Assembly (NCBI GenBank): GCA_022800755.1
Contig: JAAWQX010000001.1
Coordinates: 124,001-188,000, forward strand
Length of the DNA: 64,000 nucleotides
DNA from: Oscillospiraceae bacterium
GTDB lineage: Bacteria > Bacillota > Clostridia > Oscillospirales > Oscillospiraceae
Direction of reading: 5' to 3'
A program made the translations under genes and the position numbers. Of this stretch, positions 1-10,404 are shown piece by piece; position 1 is the stretch's first letter, and each line of letters starts with the position of its first letter. The notes under the pieces were generated by a model. That model was not told where the DNA came from. It ran no database searches and saw only the letters and a program-made list of their open reading frames with translations.

Positions 1-1341
1 TTTGTCCATGGCCACGGCTTTGATTTTGCACAGGCCCTCCAGCGCTGCGCCGCCTTTGAACAGGATGCCGGTTTTAGACCCGTTGCCGATGCCGCAGAAA
101 AAGGCCAGCGGCACGCTGAGCACCAGCGCGCAGGGACAGGAGATGACCAGGAAGGTCAATGCCGTATACAGCCAGTGGCTCCAATCCCCCCGGAATGCCA
201 GCGGCGGTACCACTGCCGTGAGCAGAGCCAGAGCGCAGACCGCCGGGGTGTAATATTTGCAGAACCGGGTGATGAAGCGGTCCAGCTTCGGTTTGGACGC
301 CGCGGCGTTTTCCACCGCGTCTAAAATGCGGCTGACCATGGATTCTTCCAGGGGCTTTTCCACCCGGAGCTTCAGTACGCCGCTTTGATTCACACAGCCG
401 GACACCGCCGCACTGCCCGGGACAACATGCACGGGTACCGGCTCGCCGGTGATGGCGGAGGTATCCAAAAAGCTTTCGCCCTCTATGATCGTGCCGTCCA
501 GGGGGATGCGGTCACCGGGGCGCACCAGCAGAATGTCGCCCACTTGGGCGTCCTCCGCCGGGAGCGTCACAGTCTCCGCCCCGCGCACCACATGCACTAC
601 CTCCGGGCGCAGGTCTACCGCGTCCATGATCTGGCTGCGGCTGCGCTCCGTAGCGATTTGTTCAAACAGCTCGCCGATGCGGTAAAACAGCATCACGCCA
701 ACGGCTTCCGGGTATTCCCCCACGAAAAACGCACCGATGGTGGCAACAGACATTAAAAAGTTCTCGTCAAAAATCTGGCCCCGCAGGATGTTCTGTACCG
801 CTTCCCAGACTACTTCCCCGCCGCAGGCTACATAGGCGCACAGCATGATGGCCAGGTACAGGCCGTCGGACATGGCTGTGAAATGGTGCAAAAGCGTCCC
901 GGTGATGAGTACCGCCGCGGTCACGGCGATCAGGACGATGGACTGGACCCGGTTTTTCTTCTCCTCCGGGTCGGTCTTGCAGCCCGCGCCGGGGCGCTGA
1001 TAGGGGACTACCTGAACGTCCGGTTCCAGCGACTGGACCGCCGCGATGAGTTTGGGCAGCAGCGCGTCCTGCCCCTCCGCCGCCACCCGGAGCTGCTTGG
1101 TGGCGTAGGTCACGGCGGCGTACTCTACCTCCGGCATGGCCGCGATCTTCGCTTCGATCTTCATGGCGCAATTGGGACAGTCGAGGTTCTCCAGAATATA
1201 GACCCGCTGCTCTGTTTTCGTTTTCGGCGCCGGTTTGGGCGCTTCCTCTATATGTTCATGGTGATGGTGCCCGTGGTCATGATGATGTTCATGCTCGCAG
1301 GATTCACCGTGTTCGTGATGATGCGCGTGCTCGTGCTCCAT
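1..1341 (-). CDS. Heavy-metal translocating P-type ATPase (Cd/Zn/Co type), N-terminal part; gene runs off the left edge
   Basis: Reverse-strand translation from ATG at 1339-1341 gives a His-rich N-terminus (MEHEHAHHHEHGESCEHEHHHDHGHHHHEH), an HMA-like LDCPNCAMKIEAKI segment, AITGEPVPV and SCPCALVLSVP. Not in the ORF track because no stop lies inside the window. Confidence 0.93.
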   Translation of the reverse strand, partial: MEHEHAHHHEHGESCEHEHHHDHGHHHHEHIEEAPKPAPKTKTEQRVYILENLDCPNCAMKIEAKIAAMPEVEYAAVTYATKQLRVAAEGQDALLPKLIAAVQSLEPDVQVVPYQRPGAGCKTDPEEKKNRVQSIVLIAVTAAVLITGTLLHHFTAMSDGLYLAIMLCAYVACGGEVVWEAVQNILRGQIFDENFLMSVATIGAFFVGEYPEAVGVMLFYRIGELFEQIATERSRSQIMDAVDLRPEVVHVVRGAETVTLPAEDAQVGDILLVRPGDRIPLDGTIIEGESFLDTSAITGEPVPVHVVPGSAAVSGCVNQSGVLKLRVEKPLEESMVSRILDAVENAAASKPKLDRFITRFCKYYTPAVCALALLTAVVPPLAFRGDWSHWLYTALTFLVISCPCALVLSVPLAFFCGIGNGSKTGILFKGGAALEGLCKIKAVAMDK

Positions 1342-1359
1342 GTTGTTCCCTCCATTCAT

Positions 1360-1387
1360 CAACATATGCGCATTCGTTCATATGTTG
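1360..1387. promoter_or_regulatory. Perfect 9-bp inverted repeat CAACATATG-N10-CATATGTTG upstream of the P-type ATPase; ArsR/SmtB-type operator candidate
   Basis: Read directly; resembles the known 12-2-12 ArsR/SmtB operator style (ATATGAACnnnTGCGCATAT on the reverse strand). Confidence 0.6.
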
Positions 1388-1466
1388 TGATAATATATAA
1401 GCACATTCTCTCCCGTTTGTCAATACGGAATATGAAAAATCCCGGACGGAGTTCGTCCGGGATACT

Positions 1467-1883
1467 TTATTTCGCTTTCGTTTCGCAGTATAGACAGCGG
1501 TAGATCCGGTGCTCCGGGTCGGTGAGTAGAAATACGTGGGGCAATTCCTGCTCGGTTGTGGTGATGCACCGGGGGTTTTTGCAGAACAGCACATTGGTCA
1601 GCCGGGTGGGCAGGCCTACCCGCCGCTTTTCCGCCAGATGGCCGTTGCGGATGATGTCTACCGTCACGTTCGGGTCCACGTAGCCCAAAACATTGGTGTC
1701 GATATCGATGTCCGCATCCACTTTGATGATGTCCTTTTTTCCCATTTTTCTGCTGGGGGCGTTCTTGATGATGGCTACGGAACTGTCCAGGCGGTCTAAG
1801 TGAAGGAGTTTGTAGATCTCCATGCCCCGGCCGGCGGTGATGTGGTCGATGACGATGCCGTTATGGATGGAATCAATATGCAT
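1467..1883 (-). CDS. pyrI: Aspartate carbamoyltransferase regulatory subunit
   Basis: [27 protein letters not shown]...; C-terminal Zn-ligand pattern FCKNPRCI...YRCLYC; next to pyrB with TAATG overlap. Confidence 0.95.
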   Translation of the reverse strand: MHIDSIHNGIVIDHITAGRGMEIYKLLHLDRLDSSVAIIKNAPSRKMGKKDIIKVDADIDIDTNVLGYVDPNVTVDIIRNGHLAEKRRVGLPTRLTNVLFCKNPRCITTTEQELPHVFLLTDPEHRIYRCLYCETKAK

Positions 1884-2797
1884 TATAGTACCTCCAAGAG
1901 CCGCAAAATAAGCGACATGCGCATATATTTGCCGTTGAGTACCTGCTTGAAATAGCATGCCCGGGGGTCATCGTCGATGGCGACGCTGATCTCGTTCACC
2001 CGGGGCAGGGGGTGCATGATGGACAGGTCCGGTTTGGCGCCCCGCAGCTTTTCCGGCGTGAGGATATAGCTGTCTTTCAAGCGCAGGTAGTCTTCCTCGT
2101 TGAAAAACCGCTCCCGCTGGACCCGGGTCATGTACAGGATGTCCAGTGCGGGCATGGCGGCTTCCAGGTCGGTGGTCTGTTCGTAGGGGATGCCTTGATC
2201 TTTCAGTACGCCCTGCTTGACGTAGCTGGGCAGCTTCAGTTCGTCCGGGGAGATCAGCACAAACTTTACGCCCGGGTAGCGGGCCATGGCCTCGATGAGA
2301 GAATGCACCGTGCGGCCAAATTTCAGGTCACCGCATAAGCCGATGGTCAGGTCCGACAGCCGGTTCTTTTCACGGTGGATGGTCAGCAGGTCCGCCAAGG
2401 TCTGCGTCGGGTGGTTGTGGCCGCCGTCGCCGGCGTTGATGACCGGGATGGTGGCATTCATGGACGCTACCAGGGGCGCGCCCTCCTTCGGGTGGCGCAT
2501 GGCGATAATGTCCGCGTAGCACGACACTGTCTTCGCCGTGTCCGCGATGCTCTCGCCCTTGGCGGCGGAAGAAGAATCCGCACCCGCGACTGTGAGGACG
2601 TTGCCGCCCAGTTCGTACATGGCAGCTTCAAAGCTGAGCCGGGTACGGGTGCTTGGCTCAAAAAAGAGGGTCGCCAGCTTTTTGCCTTTGCAAATTTCGC
2701 TGTATTTGCCGGGGTTCGCGATGATGTCGTTGGCGATGGCAATGAGCTCGTCCAACTCCGCCGGGGACAGGTCCAGAATGTTGATGAGGGACCTCAT
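1883..2797 (-). CDS. pyrB: Aspartate carbamoyltransferase catalytic subunit
   Basis: [31 protein letters not shown] motifs. Confidence 0.97.
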   Translation of the reverse strand: MRSLINILDLSPAELDELIAIANDIIANPGKYSEICKGKKLATLFFEPSTRTRLSFEAAMYELGGNVLTVAGADSSSAAKGESIADTAKTVSCYADIIAMRHPKEGAPLVASMNATIPVINAGDGGHNHPTQTLADLLTIHREKNRLSDLTIGLCGDLKFGRTVHSLIEAMARYPGVKFVLISPDELKLPSYVKQGVLKDQGIPYEQTTDLEAAMPALDILYMTRVQRERFFNEEDYLRLKDSYILTPEKLRGAKPDLSIMHPLPRVNEISVAIDDDPRACYFKQVLNGKYMRMSLILRLLEVL

Positions 2798-3438
2798 GCT
2801 TTCGCCTCCATCCAGCTTTCGTTGTCCGGGTCGTCCCGGAATTTCAGCAGCCGCACCACATCGGACGGGGCGATGTATCCCGTCTCCGCCGCCACGTTCG
2901 CGATGACGTCAAAGTTCGTCAGGCTGATGTTTTTCACCTTGGCTTCCGCCAGGCGGGTAAGGCCCTTTTTCATGCCGTAAGTGAAGATAGACACCACTCC
3001 AAGCACATTTGCACCGAATTCCCGGAGGACATTCACCACTTCTATGACACTTCCGCCGGTAGAAATGAGATCTTCCACCACCACGACTTTCTGTCCCGGT
3101 TCCAGCTTTCCCTCGATCTGGTTTTTCCGGCCGTGGTCCTTGGCTCCGCCCCGGACGTAGCCCATGGGCAGGCCCAGCAGATGCCCGGTAATCGCCGCGT
3201 GGGCGATGCCCGCGGTGGAAGTGCCCATCAGGACTTCCACGTCCGGGTAATTGGCGCGGATCAGCTCCGCCAATCCGTTTTCCACATCCGTGCGTACCGC
3301 CACGTCCGTCAGCGTCAGACGGTTATCGCAGTACACCGGGCTTTTGATGCCGCTGGCCCAGGTAAAAGGCTCGTCCGGGCGGAAAAATACCGCTTTGATT
3401 TTCAACAAATCCCCTGCGATCAGTCGTTCCAGTTCCAT
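2794..3438 (-). CDS. pyrE: Orotate phosphoribosyltransferase
   Basis: [22 protein letters not shown] motif. Confidence 0.95.
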   Translation of the reverse strand: MELERLIAGDLLKIKAVFFRPDEPFTWASGIKSPVYCDNRLTLTDVAVRTDVENGLAELIRANYPDVEVLMGTSTAGIAHAAITGHLLGLPMGYVRGGAKDHGRKNQIEGKLEPGQKVVVVEDLISTGGSVIEVVNVLREFGANVLGVVSIFTYGMKKGLTRLAEAKVKNISLTNFDVIANVAAETGYIAPSDVVRLLKFRDDPDNESWMEAKA

Positions 3439-3455
3439 AATCGTTTCCTCCCTAT

Positions 3456-4154
3456 TCAGTCAACAAATTCCGCGACGCACCGCTGATACGCGATCACCGG
3501 GTCCAGGGCTTCAGTGATGGGCCGGCCCACCACGATATAGTCCGACCCGGCAATTTTCGCGTCGGCGGGTGTCATAACCCGAACTTGGTCGCCCTTATCC
3601 CCGTCCGCAAAGCGAATGCCGGGGGTGACGGTCAGGAAATCCGCCCCGCAGGCCATGTGGACCTTTCCCGCTTCCCGCGGCGCGCAGACGACACCGTCCA
3701 GTCCGGCGGCCTTGGCATTTTGTGCGTAGGACAGGACGACCTTGTCCATCGGCCGGTCAATCAGCAGCTCTTCCCGCATCCGCTCCTCGCTGGTGCTGGT
3801 GAGCTGGGTCACGGCGATGAGCAGGGGGCGGGTACCGTCGGGCCGGGTCAGACCTTCCAGCGCCGCTTCCATCATGGCCCGGGTCCCCGCCGCGTGGAGG
3901 TTGATGATATCCGCCCCCAGCCCGGACAGTACTGCCATGGATTTTTTCACGGTGTTGGGAATGTCGTGAAGTTTCAGGTCCAAAAAGACCTGATGTCCCC
4001 GGGCTTTCAATTCCCGCACAATGGAGGGTCCCTCCGCGTAATAAAGTTCCATGCCGATCTTGACAAACGGCTTTTCCTCCGTGAACTGCGACAGGAACTC
4101 CAGACAGGTCTTCCCGTCCGCGAAATCGCAGGCAATGATAACGTCTTTACCCAT
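3456..4154 (-). CDS. pyrF: Orotidine 5'-phosphate decarboxylase
   Basis: DLKLHDIPNTVKKSM motif. Confidence 0.96.
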   Translation of the reverse strand: MGKDVIIACDFADGKTCLEFLSQFTEEKPFVKIGMELYYAEGPSIVRELKARGHQVFLDLKLHDIPNTVKKSMAVLSGLGADIINLHAAGTRAMMEAALEGLTRPDGTRPLLIAVTQLTSTSEERMREELLIDRPMDKVVLSYAQNAKAAGLDGVVCAPREAGKVHMACGADFLTVTPGIRFADGDKGDQVRVMTPADAKIAGSDYIVVGRPITEALDPVIAYQRCVAEFVD

Positions 4155-5064
4155 GGTGCGCTCCTCCTATGATCTCTTTTAAGTCGTTGATGCCGTACCG
4201 CGTCATGGCGGCAGGCAGGTTATCAATGATTTTTTTGCAGGCCAGCGGGTCGGCTACATTCGCCGCGCCCACTTCTACCGCGGCGGCCCCCGCCAGCATA
4301 AATTCCAGCACGTCCCCGGCTGTTGCCACGCCGCCCATGCCGATGATGGGAATGGACACTGCCTCGTACACCTGATAAACCATCCGCAGGGCCACCGGCT
4401 TTACCGCCGGGCCGGACAGACCGCCGGTAGTATTCGCCAGCACCGGGCGGCGGGTGCGCAGGTCGATGGACATGCCCATAAGCGTGTTGATGAGTGAAAT
4501 CCCGTCCGCTCCCGCGTCCTCGCAGGCTTTCGCGATGGACACGATATCCGTGACATTGGGCGTCAGCTTCATGAACACGGGCTTGGTGGTAACGGTTTTC
4601 ACCGCTTTTGTCACTGTAGCCGCGGCGGAGGGGTCGGTGCCGAAGCTCATGCCGCCGGAATGGACATTGGGGCAGGAAATGTTGATCTCCAGCCAGCCCA
4701 CCTGGGGGACTTTGTCCAGCTTCGCCGCGCTGCGCGCGTAGTCGTCGACGGAAAACCCGCAGACATTGGCCAGCACCGGCTTGTGGAATACCCGCGCCAG
4801 CTTGGGCAGTTCTTCGCTGATAACCGCGTCCACACCCGGATTTTGCAGCCCCACGGAATTGAGCATCCCGCCAGCGCACTCCGCGATGCGGGGCGTAGGG
4901 TTGCCGAACCGGGGTTCCCGGGTCGCGCCTTTCGTGGACAGGCTGCCCAGAATGTTGATGTCGTAATAGTCGGCAAACTCGTGGCCGTACCCAAAGGTCC
5001 CGCTGGCGGGAATAACGGGATTCGTCAGTTCAATGCCGCATAAGGTCACACTTGTATTTACCAT
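4147..5064 (-). CDS. pyrD: Dihydroorotate dehydrogenase B, catalytic subunit
   Basis: MVNTSVTLCGIELTNPVIPASGTFGYGHEFADYYDI...; start placed at 5062-5064; the ORF track extension to 5445 overlaps pyrK in another frame. Confidence 0.95.
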   Translation of the reverse strand: MVNTSVTLCGIELTNPVIPASGTFGYGHEFADYYDINILGSLSTKGATREPRFGNPTPRIAECAGGMLNSVGLQNPGVDAVISEELPKLARVFHKPVLANVCGFSVDDYARSAAKLDKVPQVGWLEINISCPNVHSGGMSFGTDPSAAATVTKAVKTVTTKPVFMKLTPNVTDIVSIAKACEDAGADGISLINTLMGMSIDLRTRRPVLANTTGGLSGPAVKPVALRMVYQVYEAVSIPIIGMGGVATAGDVLEFMLAGAAAVEVGAANVADPLACKKIIDNLPAAMTRYGINDLKEIIGGAHHG

Positions 5065-5789
5065 AGTAAGTCCTCCCGCGTGAACACCGGGCCGTCTTTG
5101 CACACCCGTTTCGGGCCGTTTTTCGTCTCGATGGTGCAGCCCATACAGGCCCCGTAGCCGCAGCCCATACGGGCCTCCAGACTGAACTGCCCGGAAGTCT
5201 TCGCCGCGGCGTTCACCGCCCGGAACATGGCTTCCGGCCCGCAGGTGTAGAAATAGGTATAGTCCAAATCCGTCATCGCGTCCGTGACCATGCCCCGTAC
5301 CCCGGCGCTGCCGTCCTCGGTGGTCAGGCGTACGTCCACGCCCAGATAGCGGAGGTCGTCCGCCAGGAAAATGTCCGACGCCGTGCGGTAGCCCAGCACC
5401 GCCGTGACGGTCTTGCCCTCTGACAGCAGTTTTTTCGCCAGGCACAGCATCATCGGCACGCCGGAACCGCCGGCGATCAGCAGCGGCCGGTCCCCGGATA
5501 CTGACGTATCAAATCCGTTGCCCAAACCCGTAAGTGCGTTCACGCCCTCGCCGGGCATCATAGCAGCCAGACGCTTTGTACCGCCGCCGATGGTGCGGTA
5601 CACGACAGTCACGCTGTCCCGGTCCCAGTCGCACACGGAAAACGGCCGCCGCAGGAAATGCCCCGGCACCGCCAGTTCCACGAACTGCCCCGGGCGCTCA
5701 ATAGCGGACACATCCCCGGTCAGCAGCAGCTTGTACACCCCGCCGATGATGGGGTTGTTTTTATACACCATGAGGGTCGTCTGCTTCAT
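5058..5789 (-). CDS. pyrK: Dihydroorotate dehydrogenase B, electron transfer (FAD/2Fe-2S) subunit
   Basis: ARMGCGYGACMGCTIETKNGPKRVCKDGPVF 2Fe-2S Cys pattern. Confidence 0.95.
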   Translation of the reverse strand: MKQTTLMVYKNNPIIGGVYKLLLTGDVSAIERPGQFVELAVPGHFLRRPFSVCDWDRDSVTVVYRTIGGGTKRLAAMMPGEGVNALTGLGNGFDTSVSGDRPLLIAGGSGVPMMLCLAKKLLSEGKTVTAVLGYRTASDIFLADDLRYLGVDVRLTTEDGSAGVRGMVTDAMTDLDYTYFYTCGPEAMFRAVNAAAKTSGQFSLEARMGCGYGACMGCTIETKNGPKRVCKDGPVFTREDLLW

Positions 5790-7012
5790 GTCAGCGCCTC
5801 CTCGTCCAGATACACGATCTTCCCGTCATGCACCGTCATCACACATCGGCCAAACAACTCGGTCTCGGCAAACGGCGTCGCCTTGCCCATGGAAAGGAAC
5901 TCCGCAGGGTCCACAGTGTACGCCGCGTCCAGGTCCCAGACTGTAAAGTCTTCCCCAACCGGCAGTCCGAACCGGCTTCTGGCATTGTTGGAGAAAATGT
6001 CTACCGCCCGCTCCAGTGTAATCACGCCGGGCTTCACCAAATGGGTATACACCGCGGCAAAAGCCGTTTCCAGTCCCACCACGCCCATGGCGCTTTTTTC
6101 CAGCCCCCGGGCCTTCTCTTCGACGCTGTGGGGGGCGTGGTCTGTGGAGATCATGTCGATGGTGCCGTCCACGATGCCCTGGATCAAGGCCGCCCGGTCC
6201 TCCGGGGTACGCAGGGGCGGGTTCATTTTAAACCGTCCGTCCTCCTGCAAGTCCTCGTCGCAGAACACCAGGTAATGGGGTCCGGTTTCGCAGGTAATAT
6301 TCACGCCCTCCGCCTTGGCCCGGCGAATGAGGTCCACACTCTCTTTCGTGGAGATGTGGCACACATGATAGGCACAACCCGTCTCCCGGGACAGCGCAAT
6401 GTCCCGCTGAATCTGCTTCCATTCGCTTTCGGAACAGATTCCTTTGTGTCCATGCGCCCGGGCATACTCGCCGTCATGGATATATCCGCCCCGGAGCAGT
6501 TCGTTCACCTCACAGTGAGCGGCGATGAGCTTACCCAGTTTCTTGGCCTGGATCATGGCGGCGCGCATCATCTGTTCAGACTGCACACCCCGGCCGTCAT
6601 CGGAAAATCCGCAGACCGCCGGTGCCAGCGCAGGCATATCTACCAGCGTTTCTCCCTTTTCCTCCAGGGTAATGGCGGCATAGGGATGCACGCCAATTGT
6701 TGCGTCCCGGGCAATGATGGACAATTCCTCCGCCAAGTGCGCCGCCGTATCCGGCACGGGGTCCAGGTTCGGCATGGGGCATACGTCCGTATACCCGCCC
6801 CGGGCGGCGCTGCGGCAGCCGGTGGCGATGGTCTCCTTATAAGAAAAACCCGGCTCCCTGAAATGTACATGCACATCACAGAAACCGGGAAACACCACAT
6901 ATTCACGAGAAAAAACACGCCGGCCATCCGCCGTTGCATCGGAAAAATGGAAACACTTGTCCTTGAATTTCCCACCGGCATAGACCTTCGCATTTTGGAA
7001 TGTATACTGCAT
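5786..7012 (-). CDS. pyrC: Dihydroorotase
   Basis: MQYTFQNAKVYAGG..., DVHVHFREPG, STDHAPH motifs; start set at 7010-7012. Confidence 0.94.
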   Translation of the reverse strand: MQYTFQNAKVYAGGKFKDKCFHFSDATADGRRVFSREYVVFPGFCDVHVHFREPGFSYKETIATGCRSAARGGYTDVCPMPNLDPVPDTAAHLAEELSIIARDATIGVHPYAAITLEEKGETLVDMPALAPAVCGFSDDGRGVQSEQMMRAAMIQAKKLGKLIAAHCEVNELLRGGYIHDGEYARAHGHKGICSESEWKQIQRDIALSRETGCAYHVCHISTKESVDLIRRAKAEGVNITCETGPHYLVFCDEDLQEDGRFKMNPPLRTPEDRAALIQGIVDGTIDMISTDHAPHSVEEKARGLEKSAMGVVGLETAFAAVYTHLVKPGVITLERAVDIFSNNARSRFGLPVGEDFTVWDLDAAYTVDPAEFLSMGKATPFAETELFGRCVMTVHDGKIVYLDEEALT

Positions 7013-7117
7013 AGAGACATCCTCCGTTAATATCCGGGTTATTGTACCACGCCCGGCCCCCGGTGTCAACAGTTCTGTCCGGCTGGAAGCCGCGAGATGA
7101 GTTTCCTGAAAAAACAG

Positions 7118-7146
7118 TTGACAAACCCTAAAAGCGGAAGTATACT
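7118..7146 (+). promoter_or_regulatory. SigmaA-type promoter for the rib operon
   Basis: TTGACA-N17-TATACT directly upstream of the FMN riboswitch. Confidence 0.8.
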
Positions 7147-7163
7147 TAGGAAAAATTGAATTA

Positions 7164-7274
7164 AGATCTTCAGGGCGGGGTGCGATTCCCCACCGGTGGT
7201 AAAGCCCACGAGCCGCAAGGTATGATTCGGTGTGATTCCGAAGCCGACAGTATAGTCTGGATGAAAGAAGATCG
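7164..7274 (+). ncRNA. FMN riboswitch (RFN element)
   Basis: AGATCTTCAGGGCGGGGTGCGATTCCCCACCGGTGGTAAAGCCCACGAGCCGCAAGG...TCCGAAGCCGACAGTATAGTCTGGATGAAAGAAGAT: conserved RFN core with closing stem. Confidence 0.96.
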
Positions 7275-7313
7275 TGTGAACGCATAGGTCATTTACCTGC
7301 GTCCATGGTTTTG

Positions 7314-7343
7314 CTCTGGAATGTATTTCGTTCCAGAGTTTTT
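7314..7343 (+). terminator. Riboswitch expression-platform terminator
   Basis: CTCTGGAA-N9-TTCCAGAG followed by TTTTT. Confidence 0.8.
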
Positions 7344-7375
7344 GCTGTCTGGACGAATCCCGCCTGTGCCGCCGA

Positions 7376-7404
7376 CGCCTTGAACAATCTGTTCAAGGCG
7401 TTTT
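7376..7404 (+). promoter_or_regulatory. Second hairpin CGCCTTGAAC-AATCT-GTTCAAGGCG-TTTT just upstream of the ribD RBS
   Basis: Perfect 10-bp stem followed by TTTTC, ~6 nt before GGAGG. Confidence 0.7.
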
Positions 7405-7423
7405 CTGTTTGGAGGACAACAGT

Positions 7424-8530
7424 ATGAATGATACCGATTATATGGCCTTAGCACTGCAGCTGGCAGAACACGGTCAGGGCTGGACCAATCCCAACCCCAT
7501 GGTAGGTGCGGTCATTGTCAAAAATGGCCGGGTCATCGGTCAGGGCTGGCACACCCGGTGCGGCGCACTCCACGCCGAACGGGAAGCCCTAAACCGCTGC
7601 ACAGAATCACCGCAAGGCGCCACATTGTATGTGACCTTGGAACCCTGCTGCCACCATGGCAGGCAGCCGCCTTGCACCGATGCCATTTTAGATGCGGGCA
7701 TCCGGCGGGTCGTGGTAGGTTCCCAAGACCCCAACCCTCTGGTAGCCGGCAAAGGACTGGATATTCTCCGCAGTCGCGGCGTGGAAGTCACAACAGGCGT
7801 TTTACAGGCGAAGTGTGATGCGCTGAACCGGGTATTCTTTCATTACATTCGGACAAAACGGCCCTATGTGGTAATGAAATTCGCCATGACCCTGGACGGC
7901 AAGATCGCCACCCGCACCGGCGCTTCTCAATGGATCACTGGGCAAGAAGCTCGGGACCGCGTTCATCGGGCCCGGGGCTGTTACTCCGCCATTATGGTGG
8001 GTGTAGGTACCGTACTGGCGGACGATCCCCTACTTACTTGCCGGGTGGAGGGCTTCCGAAACCCTGTGCGGGTCATTTGCGATACTCATTTGCAGACCCC
8101 CTTGAACAGTCAGATCGTCCGTACCGCCGGAAACGTCCCTACAATTCTGGCAGTAGGCAGCGTAGAACCGAGGTTGACCGCGCCTTACGAGGAAGCCGGT
8201 TGTCAGGTATGGACACTGCCGGAGCGGGATGGCCATATAGATCTTTCCGTTCTGATGAAAAGATTGGGCGCCGCGGAAATTGACAGCGTACTGCTGGAGG
8301 GCGGCGGAACGCTGAACTGGGCAGCGCTGGAATGTCAAATCGTCCAAAAAGTTCAAGCATACATCGCACCCAAGCTTTTCGGCGGCCGGGACGCAAAATC
8401 TCCGGTGGCTGGCCTGGGTATAGAATTCCCAGCACAAGCGGTCACATTGAAAAATACGACCGTAACTCAGATAGGCATGGATTTTTTGTTGGAAGGAGAG
8501 GTGGAAGCAGATGTTCACGGGGATCGTTGA
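7424..8530 (+). CDS. ribD: Bifunctional riboflavin deaminase/reductase
   Basis: MNDTDYMALALQLAEHGQGWTNPNPMVGAVIV, HAEREAL, PCCHHGRQPPC. Confidence 0.97.
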   Translation: MNDTDYMALALQLAEHGQGWTNPNPMVGAVIVKNGRVIGQGWHTRCGALHAEREALNRCTESPQGATLYVTLEPCCHHGRQPPCTDAILDAGIRRVVVGSQDPNPLVAGKGLDILRSRGVEVTTGVLQAKCDALNRVFFHYIRTKRPYVVMKFAMTLDGKIATRTGASQWITGQEARDRVHRARGCYSAIMVGVGTVLADDPLLTCRVEGFRNPVRVICDTHLQTPLNSQIVRTAGNVPTILAVGSVEPRLTAPYEEAGCQVWTLPERDGHIDLSVLMKRLGAAEIDSVLLEGGGTLNWAALECQIVQKVQAYIAPKLFGGRDAKSPVAGLGIEFPAQAVTLKNTTVTQIGMDFLLEGEVEADVHGDR

Positions 8531-9158
8531 GGAGATTGGCACCATCCGTGCTGTCCGGCGGGGCAGCCATTCGGCAGAAATGACCATCGGTGCGGAATTG
8601 ATTTTGTCAAATCTGAAAATCGGCGACAGCATAGCGGTAAACGGTGTCTGTCTCACCGCCACGGGAAAGGATCCCGGAGGTTTCACCGCAGATGTGATGC
8701 ATGAAACGCTGAACCGTTCCTCTCTGGGCACTCTCGTACCGGGAAGCCGGGTAAATCTGGAGCGGGCTATGGCGGCCGATGGACGCTTCGGCGGGCATAT
8801 CGTTTCCGGTCACATTGACGGCACCGGAACCATCGCAGCCCTACAGAAAGATGATAACGCGGTGTGGTACACGGTTCGGACAGAACCGAAGCTGCTGCGA
8901 TACATTGTGGAAAAAGGTTCCATCACCATCGACGGCATCAGCCTGACGGTGGCAGCTGTGGAAGCGGACCGCTTTTCCGTTTCCATTATTCCTCATACCG
9001 CCGCGGTCACCATCCTGGGGCAAAAACATTGTGGGGATCTTGTAAATCTGGAAACGGACATCATCGGAAAATATGTGGAGAAACTGTTACGTCCCAAGGC
9101 AGAACCGCCTAAGGTCAGCGGCATCTCCCTGGACTTTTTGAAAGAAAACGGATTTTAA
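8511..9158 (+). CDS. ribE: Riboflavin synthase alpha chain
   Basis: MFTGIVEEIGTI... and internal repeat MFTGIVEE/HIDGTGTI type lumazine-binding domains. Confidence 0.96.
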   Translation: MFTGIVEEIGTIRAVRRGSHSAEMTIGAELILSNLKIGDSIAVNGVCLTATGKDPGGFTADVMHETLNRSSLGTLVPGSRVNLERAMAADGRFGGHIVSGHIDGTGTIAALQKDDNAVWYTVRTEPKLLRYIVEKGSITIDGISLTVAAVEADRFSVSIIPHTAAVTILGQKHCGDLVNLETDIIGKYVEKLLRPKAEPPKVSGISLDFLKENGF

Positions 9159-9170
9159 GGAGGAAGCATC

Positions 9171-10376
9171 ATGGAACAACATCCGTACTGCACTGTGGAA
9201 GACGCATTAGAAGAATTGCGCGCAGGACGTATCATCGTCGTCATTGACAATCCGGATCGGGAAAATGAGGGGGACATGGTCTGCGCCGCGCAATTTGCTA
9301 CCACTGAAAATGTCAACTTCATGGCCACCCATGCCAAGGGCCTTATCTGCACCCCAATGAGCGAGGAGATCGCCGGCCGGCTGGGCTTGGAGCAGATGGT
9401 CAAAGTCAACACCGACAATCACTGCACCGCTTTCACAGTGTCTATCGACCATGTGGACACCACCACCGGAATTTCCGCCGAGGAGCGGGGGTATACTTGC
9501 CGCAAATGCGTGGATTCCGCCACCCGGCCGGAAGACCTGCGACGCCCCGGTCATGTGTTTCCACTGGTTGCCAAGCGGGGCGGGGTATTGGTCCGTAACG
9601 GCCACACGGAAGCTACGGTAGACCTATGCCGTCTGGCAGGACTCTCCCAGTGTGGACTGTGCTGCGAGATCATGCGGGAAGACGGCACTATGATGCGTAC
9701 CACAGAGCTGCTGGAAAAGGCAAAGGCGTGGGGGCTAAAGGTCACCACCATTAAGGACCTTCAAGACTATTGCCGCCGCCACGACAAGCACGTGGTGCGG
9801 GAGGCTTCCGCCCATATGCCGACCCGCTTCGGGGATTTTCAAATTTACGGCTATGTCAATGACCTCACCGGGGAACATCATGTAGCTCTGGTGAAAGGTA
9901 ACATCGGAGATGGGAAAAATGTGCTGTGCCGGGTCCACTCTGAGTGTCTCACCGGCGATGTGTTCGGTTCCCGCCGCTGCGACTGCGGTCAGCAGTTTGC
10001 CGATGCCATGCAGCAGATCGAACGTGTGGGTCGTGGTGTTCTGCTTTATATGCGGCAAGAGGGACGCGGCATCGGCCTTATCAATAAGCTGAAAGCCTAC
10101 GCGCTCCAGGAGCAGGGCTTGGATACCGTAGATGCCAATGTAAAGCTGGGCTTTGCCCCCGACCTGCGGGAGTACTGGACCGGAGCGCAAATTCTCCGGG
10201 ACCTGGGGGTACGCACAATACGCCTTTTGACCAACAACCCGGATAAGGTCTATCAGCTTTCCGACTTCGGTCTGGAGATCGTGGAGCGGGTCCCCATCCA
10301 GATGGCCGCGACAGCGGAGGACCTATTTTATCTGCGAACCAAGCGCGACCGCATGGGCCATTTGCTGAACTATTAA
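9171..10376 (+). CDS. ribBA: Bifunctional DHBP synthase / GTP cyclohydrolase II
   Basis: [16 protein letters not shown] plus [22 protein letters not shown]. Confidence 0.97.
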   Translation: MEQHPYCTVEDALEELRAGRIIVVIDNPDRENEGDMVCAAQFATTENVNFMATHAKGLICTPMSEEIAGRLGLEQMVKVNTDNHCTAFTVSIDHVDTTTGISAEERGYTCRKCVDSATRPEDLRRPGHVFPLVAKRGGVLVRNGHTEATVDLCRLAGLSQCGLCCEIMREDGTMMRTTELLEKAKAWGLKVTTIKDLQDYCRRHDKHVVREASAHMPTRFGDFQIYGYVNDLTGEHHVALVKGNIGDGKNVLCRVHSECLTGDVFGSRRCDCGQQFADAMQQIERVGRGVLLYMRQEGRGIGLINKLKAYALQEQGLDTVDANVKLGFAPDLREYWTGAQILRDLGVRTIRLLTNNPDKVYQLSDFGLEIVERVPIQMAATAEDLFYLRTKRDRMGHLLNY

Positions 10377-10404
10377 ACGAAATAAAATACAGGAGGAATA
10401 CACC

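Noticed and set aside
5065-5445. N-terminal extension of the pyrD ORF
   Set aside because: Overlaps pyrK out of frame; pyrD homology begins at MVNTSVTLCGIEL (5064).
7013-7285. N-terminal extension of the pyrC ORF
   Set aside because: Covers the rib promoter and riboswitch on the opposite strand; homology begins at MQYTFQNAKVY (7012).
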